DNA of 46,265 nucleotides from positions 1-46,265 of the forward strand of contig NZ_POQQ01000021.1 in the NCBI RefSeq assembly GCF_002964575.1, read 5' to 3'. Numbering within the stretch: position 1 is the first letter of the stretch; each line of letters begins with the position of its first letter. Shown here one piece after another: positions 43,017 through 46,265 of the stretch. The notes beneath the pieces are model-generated. The model was not told the DNA's origin, did no database searches, and saw only the letters and a program-made list of their open reading frames with translations. This DNA comes from Streptococcus suis. Lineage in GTDB: Bacteria > Bacillota > Bacilli > Lactobacillales > Streptococcaceae. Position numbers and translations under genes: made by a program.

Positions 43017-43415
43017 ATGATTAAAATTTATACAGTATCTAGTTGTACTTCTTGTAAGAAAGCAAAGAACTGGTTGAATGCCCACCAATTATCCTACAAT
43101 GAACATAATCTGGCTAAAGAGGCAATCACCAAGGAAGAAATTTTAAACATCCTGACCAAGACGGAAAATGGTATTGCGAGCATTGTATCGTCAAAAAATC
43201 GCTATGCAAAAAGTTTGGACTTCGATATAGAAGATTTGAGTGTCAACGAAGTGATTGACTTGATTACTTCTAACCCACGTATTTTGAAAAGTCCAATTCT
43301 GATTGATGAGAAGCGCTTGCAGGTGGGATATAAGGAAGATGACATTCGTGCCTTCTTACCACGAGCGGTTCGTAATGTAGAGAATGCCCAAGCTCGTATG
43401 CGAGCAGCCTTATAA
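43017..43415 (+). CDS. spxA: Transcriptional regulator Spx
   Basis: 132 aa, ArsC/Spx fold. Redox switch Cys10-x2-Cys13 (SSCTSCKKA) and the block NPRILKSPILIDEKRLQVGYKEDDIRAFLPR. Spx binds the RNA polymerase alpha C-terminal domain and controls oxidative stress genes. Streptococci have two Spx proteins; the location right after recA fits SpxA1, but I do not fix the number. AAAGGAG before ATG 43017; own promoter and terminator. Confidence 0.94.
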   Translation: MIKIYTVSSCTSCKKAKNWLNAHQLSYNEHNLAKEAITKEEILNILTKTENGIASIVSSKNRYAKSLDFDIEDLSVNEVIDLITSNPRILKSPILIDEKRLQVGYKEDDIRAFLPRAVRNVENAQARMRAAL

Positions 43416-43423
43416 GAGTGAGG

Positions 43424-43448
43424 AGAACTCTGTTTCAGGGTTCTTTTT
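43424..43448 (+). terminator. Terminator after spxA
   Basis: 8-bp stem AGAACTCT/AGGGTTCT (one G-T pair), GTTTC loop, T run. Confidence 0.8.
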
Positions 43449-43457
43449 ACACTTTCT

Positions 43458-43486
43458 TTGTGCTTGCTCTGGAAATATGATATAAT
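43458..43486 (+). promoter_or_regulatory. Promoter of ireB-ruvX-DUF1292 operon
   Basis: TTGTGC (43458-43463), 17 bp, TATAAT (43481-43486) with an extended -10 TGA. Confidence 0.65.
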
Positions 43487-43519
43487 GAAAATGAATAAAA
43501 ATTGAAAGAAGGTGTAAGT

Positions 43520-43786
43520 ATGGGATTCACAGAAGAAACAGTTCGTTTTCGTCTTGATGACACAGATAAACAAGAAATCAGCCAAACCTTGACTAGTGTT
43601 TATCGTTCATTGGAGGAAAAAGGTTATAATCCAATCAACCAAATCATTGGCTATGTATTAAGTGGGGACCCTGCTTATATTCCTCGCTACAATGACGCCC
43701 GCAATCAAATTCGTAAACACGAACGCGATGAAATCATTGAAGAATTGGTGCGCTATTACCTGAAAGGAAATGGGATTGACCTCTAA
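43520..43786 (+). CDS. ireB: IreB family regulatory phosphoprotein
   Basis: 88 aa. Begins [10 protein letters not shown]: Thr4 and Thr7 are the residues phosphorylated by the Ser/Thr kinase IreK in Enterococcus. The rest ([27 protein letters not shown]) is highly conserved in Firmicutes. ATG 43520 follows AGAAGG; an earlier in-frame codon at 43502 lacks support. Its stop overlaps the ruvX start (TAATG). Confidence 0.92.
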   Translation: MGFTEETVRFRLDDTDKQEISQTLTSVYRSLEEKGYNPINQIIGYVLSGDPAYIPRYNDARNQIRKHERDEIIEELVRYYLKGNGIDL

Positions 43787-44205
43787 TGAGAATAATGGGA
43801 TTAGACGTCGGTTCTAAGACAGTTGGTGTAGCCATTTCAGATCCTTTGGGCTTCACGGCTCAAGGCTTGGAAATCATCCAAATCGATGAGGAAAAGGGTG
43901 AATTTGGTTTTCAACGTTTAACCGAGCTGGTTGAACAATATAAGGTTGATAAATTTGTTGTCGGCTTGCCAAAGAATATGAATAATACTAGCGGACCCCG
44001 TGTGGAAGCTAGTCAAGCCTATGGTAATTTATTGATAGAACGTTATAACCTACCAGTTGATTACCAGGATGAACGTTTGACAACTGTTGCTGCGGAGCGT
44101 ATGCTGATTGAACAGGCAGATATTAGCCGCGGAAAACGTAAGAAAGTTATTGATAAATTGGCTGCCCAGCTGATTTTACAAAATTATTTAGATAGAACAT
44201 TTTAA
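43786..44205 (+). CDS. ruvX: Holliday junction resolvase-like protein RuvX (YqgF)
   Basis: 139 aa, RNase H fold. [15 protein letters not shown] with the first catalytic Asp, [13 protein letters not shown], the Glu/Asp of [13 protein letters not shown], and Asp in [10 protein letters not shown]. In bacteria the family also acts in 5' processing of pre-16S rRNA. One-base overlap with ireB; the next gene follows after 11 bp. Confidence 0.95.
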   Translation: MRIMGLDVGSKTVGVAISDPLGFTAQGLEIIQIDEEKGEFGFQRLTELVEQYKVDKFVVGLPKNMNNTSGPRVEASQAYGNLLIERYNLPVDYQDERLTTVAAERMLIEQADISRGKRKKVIDKLAAQLILQNYLDRTF

Positions 44206-44216
44206 AGGAGATACTA

Positions 44217-44534
44217 ATGGCACATCATCATGACCATGAACACGACCACAATCACGACGAACGTGAATTGATTACTTTGGTAGACGACCAAGGAAACGAA
44301 ACGCTTTTTGAAATCTTGTTGACCATTGACGGTCAAGAAGAGTTTGGTAAAAACTACGTCCTCTTAATCCCTGCAAGTGCAGAAGAAGATGAGAACGGAG
44401 AAGTTGAAATCCAAGCCTACTCATACATTGAAAATGAGAACGGCACAGAAGGCGACCTCCAACCAATCCCAGAAGACGCAACGGCAGAATGGGATATGAT
44501 TGAAGAAGTCTTCAACAGCTTTATGGAGGAATAA
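44217..44534 (+). CDS. DUF1292 family protein (YrzB-like)
   Basis: 105 aa, very acidic, with an N-terminal His-rich stretch ([12 protein letters not shown]) that might bind metal; the conserved DUF1292 core follows ([21 protein letters not shown] ... YVLLIP). Third gene of the ireB-ruvX operon, an arrangement widespread in Firmicutes. Function unknown. Confidence 0.9.
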   Translation: MAHHHDHEHDHNHDERELITLVDDQGNETLFEILLTIDGQEEFGKNYVLLIPASAEEDENGEVEIQAYSYIENENGTEGDLQPIPEDATAEWDMIEEVFNSFMEE

Positions 44535-44557
44535 AAAGGTCCAGTGGACCTTTTTAT
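44533..44557 (+). terminator. Terminator after the DUF1292 gene
   Basis: Perfect stem AAAAAGGTCC/GGACCTTTTT with AGT loop. The stop codon touches the stem. Confidence 0.9.
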
Positions 44558-44576
44558 CTTTGTCTGGGGGAGTGAA

Positions 44577-44722
44577 ACAGTCTGGGGATAGACTGTTTCA
44601 GCCCGAGCCGAGAATTAGGATAGCGAGGTAACAGTCTGGGGATAGACTGTTTCAGCCCGAGCCGAGAATTAGGATAGCGAGGTAACAGTCTGGGGATAGA
44701 CTGTTTCAGCCCGAGCCGAGAA
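44577..44722. repeat. 54-bp tandem repeat array, 2.7 copies, each with a hairpin
   Basis: Units start at 44577, 44631 and 44685; the first two full copies and the 38-bp third copy are identical. Each unit carries ACAGTCT-GGGGAT-AGACTGT followed by TTCAGCCCGAGCCGAGAA. It occupies much of the 359-bp gap between 44534 and 44894. No ORF and no CRISPR-like spacers. The rest of the gap holds a terminator-like hairpin (44796) and the promoter of the next gene. Confidence 0.85.
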
Positions 44723-44795
44723 ACAGAATGCGAAGTCGAAACGTCAGTCTCAAAAAAGATTATGATCTAGTTTTTATATAAATCATAAGGTAAAG

Positions 44796-44826
44796 TCGTT
44801 AGAATGGGATATCTAACGATTTTTTC
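44796..44826 (+). terminator. Terminator-like hairpin after the repeat array
   Basis: 8-bp stem TCGTTAGA/TCTAACGA, then T6. No coding gene directly precedes it, so it may end a non-coding transcript from the repeat region or back up the DUF1292 operon terminator. Confidence 0.7.
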
Positions 44827-44893
44827 ATCTGTAAAGGAGTATAATAGTAAGTGAAGGGAGAAAATGGCGATAATTTCCGCCTGAATATTTCAA

Positions 44894-45454
44894 ATGCCGT
44901 ATCATAAAATAGAAGAGTTAGAAAAATATTTATTAGAAGACCCTGATTTAGTTAGAATTTTGGGAATCGTGAGGGATTTAGGTTTAACTGATTCATGGCT
45001 TTGCGCAGGAACAATTCGAAATTTCATTTGGAATCGATACTGTTTTGATAAGAATACGGATGTTGACATTGTTTTCTTTGATGAAAGCATAACCTATGAA
45101 GAGACACTAGAGTTAGAAACTAAGTTGCGCCAAATGTATCCAAATTATCAATGGGAGTTGAAAAATCAGACACTCATGCACATTCATAGCCCGGACAGCC
45201 TTCCTTATCAATCGTCACAAGATGCAATAGAAAAATTTCCTGAAAAGTGTACCGCAATTGGTGTTCGTCAGACAGAGAAAGGGGCTATAGAACTATTTGC
45301 CCCTTATGGATTAGATGACATTTATAATTATATAGTACGACCAACTCCTCATTTTCTGGCCAATTCTAAACGTATGGACATATATAAGAAACGAATGAAA
45401 AAGAAAAATTGGAAAAAACAATGGCCTGCAATAACCATAAAATGCGAAGAATAA
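44894..45454 (+). CDS. Nucleotidyltransferase-fold protein (DUF925/NTP_transf_6-like)
   Basis: 186 aa. The nucleotidyltransferase core is visible: WLCAGTIRNFIWNRYCFDKNTDVDIVFFD, with the D-V-D metal pair, and later GAIELFAPYGLDDIYNYIVRP. Members of this family have no settled function. Very basic C-terminus (KKRMKKKNWKKQW). ATG 44894 has no clear ribosome site; an in-frame ATG at 44864 with AAGGGAG is followed after six codons by TGA (44882), then this ATG, suggesting a shortened gene. It lies directly upstream of the sigX promoter. Confidence 0.75.
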   Translation: MPYHKIEELEKYLLEDPDLVRILGIVRDLGLTDSWLCAGTIRNFIWNRYCFDKNTDVDIVFFDESITYEETLELETKLRQMYPNYQWELKNQTLMHIHSPDSLPYQSSQDAIEKFPEKCTAIGVRQTEKGAIELFAPYGLDDIYNYIVRPTPHFLANSKRMDIYKKRMKKKNWKKQWPAITIKCEE

Positions 45455-45473
45455 AACAAAATAAAATCCGATA

Positions 45474-45515
45474 GACAAAAATGTCCTGTAGAAAAACAAT
45501 CCTTTTCGATAGAAT
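45474..45515 (+). promoter_or_regulatory. ComR box and -10 of sigX
   Basis: GACA-AAAA-TGTC (45474-45485) followed by CTGT; 24 bp to TAGAAT (45510-45515). Core palindrome, CTGT extension and spacing equal those at the comS-like gene. Confidence 0.85.
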
Positions 45516-45540
45516 GAAACCATCAACCAAAGGAGATAAG

Positions 45541-46014
45541 ATGATGGAATTTGAAAAAATCTATGATAGCGTAAAAGGGATTGTCAACAAGGCTCGAAAA
45601 GAGTTTTACATCAAGCTGTGGGACAGAGATGATTGGGAACAGGAAGGTATGATCACCTTGTTCGAACTATTGGACGATCAACCATGGTTAATTGGGGAAA
45701 GAGCCCAGTTGTATTGTTACTTCAAGGTCAAATTCCGAAATCGGATTAAGGACCGTGTTCGTAAACAGGAAAGTCAAAAGCGCAAGTTTGACCGCATGCC
45801 TCATGAGGACATTCACAACCTATCTCATATGATCCAATCACCTGGTCTGGTTAATGATGAATTGTTGATGTTGAGAAGTGCCTTGAGAGATTATCGGAAA
45901 AATTTATCTACGGACCAATTGGAAAATTATGAAAAATTGATAAGTGGGCAATGCTTCAATGGTCGACGTGAAATGATACGTGACCTGCAAATACATTTAA
46001 AAGATTTTCGCTAA
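45541..46014 (+). CDS. sigX: Competence-specific sigma factor SigX (ComX)
   Basis: 157 aa. Alternative sigma factor that directs RNA polymerase to cin-box promoters of the late competence genes. Clear resemblance, from memory, to S. pneumoniae ComX: LWDRDDWEQEGMITLFEL, YFKVKFRNRIKDRVRKQESQKRKFD, and GRREMIRDLQIHLKDF at the end. AAAGGAG lies 5 nt before ATG 45541; ATG 45544 is an alternative. Preceded by a ComR box promoter, so it is the direct target of the ComRS system 13 kb to the left. No terminator is evident until 46165. Confidence 0.93.
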   Translation: MMEFEKIYDSVKGIVNKARKEFYIKLWDRDDWEQEGMITLFELLDDQPWLIGERAQLYCYFKVKFRNRIKDRVRKQESQKRKFDRMPHEDIHNLSHMIQSPGLVNDELLMLRSALRDYRKNLSTDQLENYEKLISGQCFNGRREMIRDLQIHLKDFR

Positions 46015-46062
46015 AAATCTTCCATATAAAAAGAGTAGTAGATAAAAATCATGAAACAAGTT

Positions 46063-46100
46063 TGTACTGACCCCAAAAACAAAAAGTTAGACAAAAAATA
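46063..46100. mobile_element. IS3-family end fragment
   Basis: TGTACTGACCCC followed by AAAAAGTTAGACA resembles the terminal inverted repeat of IS3/IS150-group elements of streptococci (from memory). No transposase reading frame follows; TGTACTGAAC recurs at 46130, and GAGGCTGGGCAAAAACTAGC follows. It is probably a remnant. The gap 46015-46253 otherwise holds only a terminator and a promoter. Confidence 0.45.
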
Positions 46101-46164
46101 TTAGTGAAAGGATTTAGTTCTGTACTGAACGAGGCTGGGCAAAAACTAGCTTCTCACATATAAA

Positions 46165-46199
46165 AAAACGAGCAATTCCAATTAGGATTTGCTCGTTTT
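46165..46199. terminator. Bidirectional-type terminator between sigX and the last gene
   Basis: Perfect 11-bp stem AAAACGAGCAA/TTGCTCGTTTT with a 13-nt loop, A-rich on the left and T-rich on the right. Confidence 0.8.
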
Positions 46200-46253
46200 C
46201 CATTTCATGCTTTATAATTATAATAACGACAAAACAACTAGAAAGGCATGAAA

Positions 46254-46265
46254 ATGTATAAACAG
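46254..46265 (+). CDS. Start of a gene cut by the window edge
   Basis: ATG 46254 reads MYKQ to the end of the window. GAAAGG lies 7 nt upstream and TATAAT twice at 46213-46224, so a real gene start is likely, but four residues do not allow identification. Confidence 0.4.

Noticed and set aside
44577..44722. CRISPR array
   Set aside because: The units are directly adjacent 54-bp copies without spacers and no cas genes are near.
46063..46265. Complete insertion sequence at the right end
   Set aside because: Only an IS3-like end is seen; no transposase frame and no matching opposite end within the window.

Overview
The window looks like an origin-proximal piece of a low-GC Streptococcus chromosome, most probably Streptococcus suis or a close relative. 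The reasons are the gene order (rRNA/tRNA cluster, mreCD, pcsB, prs, araT-recO, plsX-acpP, the pur genes, purB-ruvB-comR, mutL-ruvA-tag-cinA-recA, spx-ireB-ruvX), Streptococcus-type proteins (PcsB, ComR, SigX) and many extended -10 promoters. The species call is an inference from synteny and remembered protein sequences, not from a search.

Layout. 1-1506: 3' end of a 5S rRNA gene and a tRNA operon with 15 intact tRNAs and the wreck of one initiator tRNA. 1564-5299: cell-wall genes mreC, mreD, pcsB, then prs. 5482-7411: aminotransferase and recO. 7423-12698: an accessory island made of a pseudo-receiver protein on the minus strand, a LytTR response regulator with an HPK10-type kinase, a 208-bp MITE-like element and a three-gene ABC-2 exporter. 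12823-14071: plsX-acpP. 14189-27655: de novo purine synthesis in blocks purC-L-F-M-N-H, purD-E-K and purB. 27871-30228: ruvB, a GNAT protein and a HAD phosphatase. 30297-32359: two tandem ComR-like regulators and a 22-codon ComS-like pheromone gene. 32448-35373: folC and a large membrane protein. 35490-42857: mutL, a membrane XRE regulator with a CPBP protease, ruvA, an unknown gene, tag, cinA, recA. 43017-44534: spxA, ireB, ruvX and a DUF1292 gene. 44577-46265: a 54-bp hairpin repeat array, a nucleotidyltransferase-like gene, the competence sigma factor sigX, an IS3-type end fragment and the first codons of another gene.

Two regulatory circuits can be read from the DNA. First, competence: the comS-like gene and sigX each have a GACA-N4-TGTC ComR box exactly 24 bp upstream of the -10, and cinA-recA has a near-match to the SigX cin-box. 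So receptor genes, pheromone, alternative sigma factor and target operon lie within 16 kb. There are two ComR-like receptors with nearly identical DNA-binding domains but divergent sensing domains, and only one peptide gene is visible. Second, the LytTR system: two promoters, one for the minus-strand pseudo-receiver and one facing the ABC exporter, share the same geometry (9-bp repeats 21 bp apart, then 28 bp, then TATACT). This defines a small local regulon not evident from the gene calls. The MITE-like element lies in the leader of the exporter transcript.

The rest is housekeeping: nucleotide synthesis, DNA repair and recombination (recO, ruvB, mutL, ruvA, tag, recA, ruvX) and envelope growth, packed so tightly that several stop codons lie inside terminator stems and several terminator T-tracts run straight into the next extended -10.
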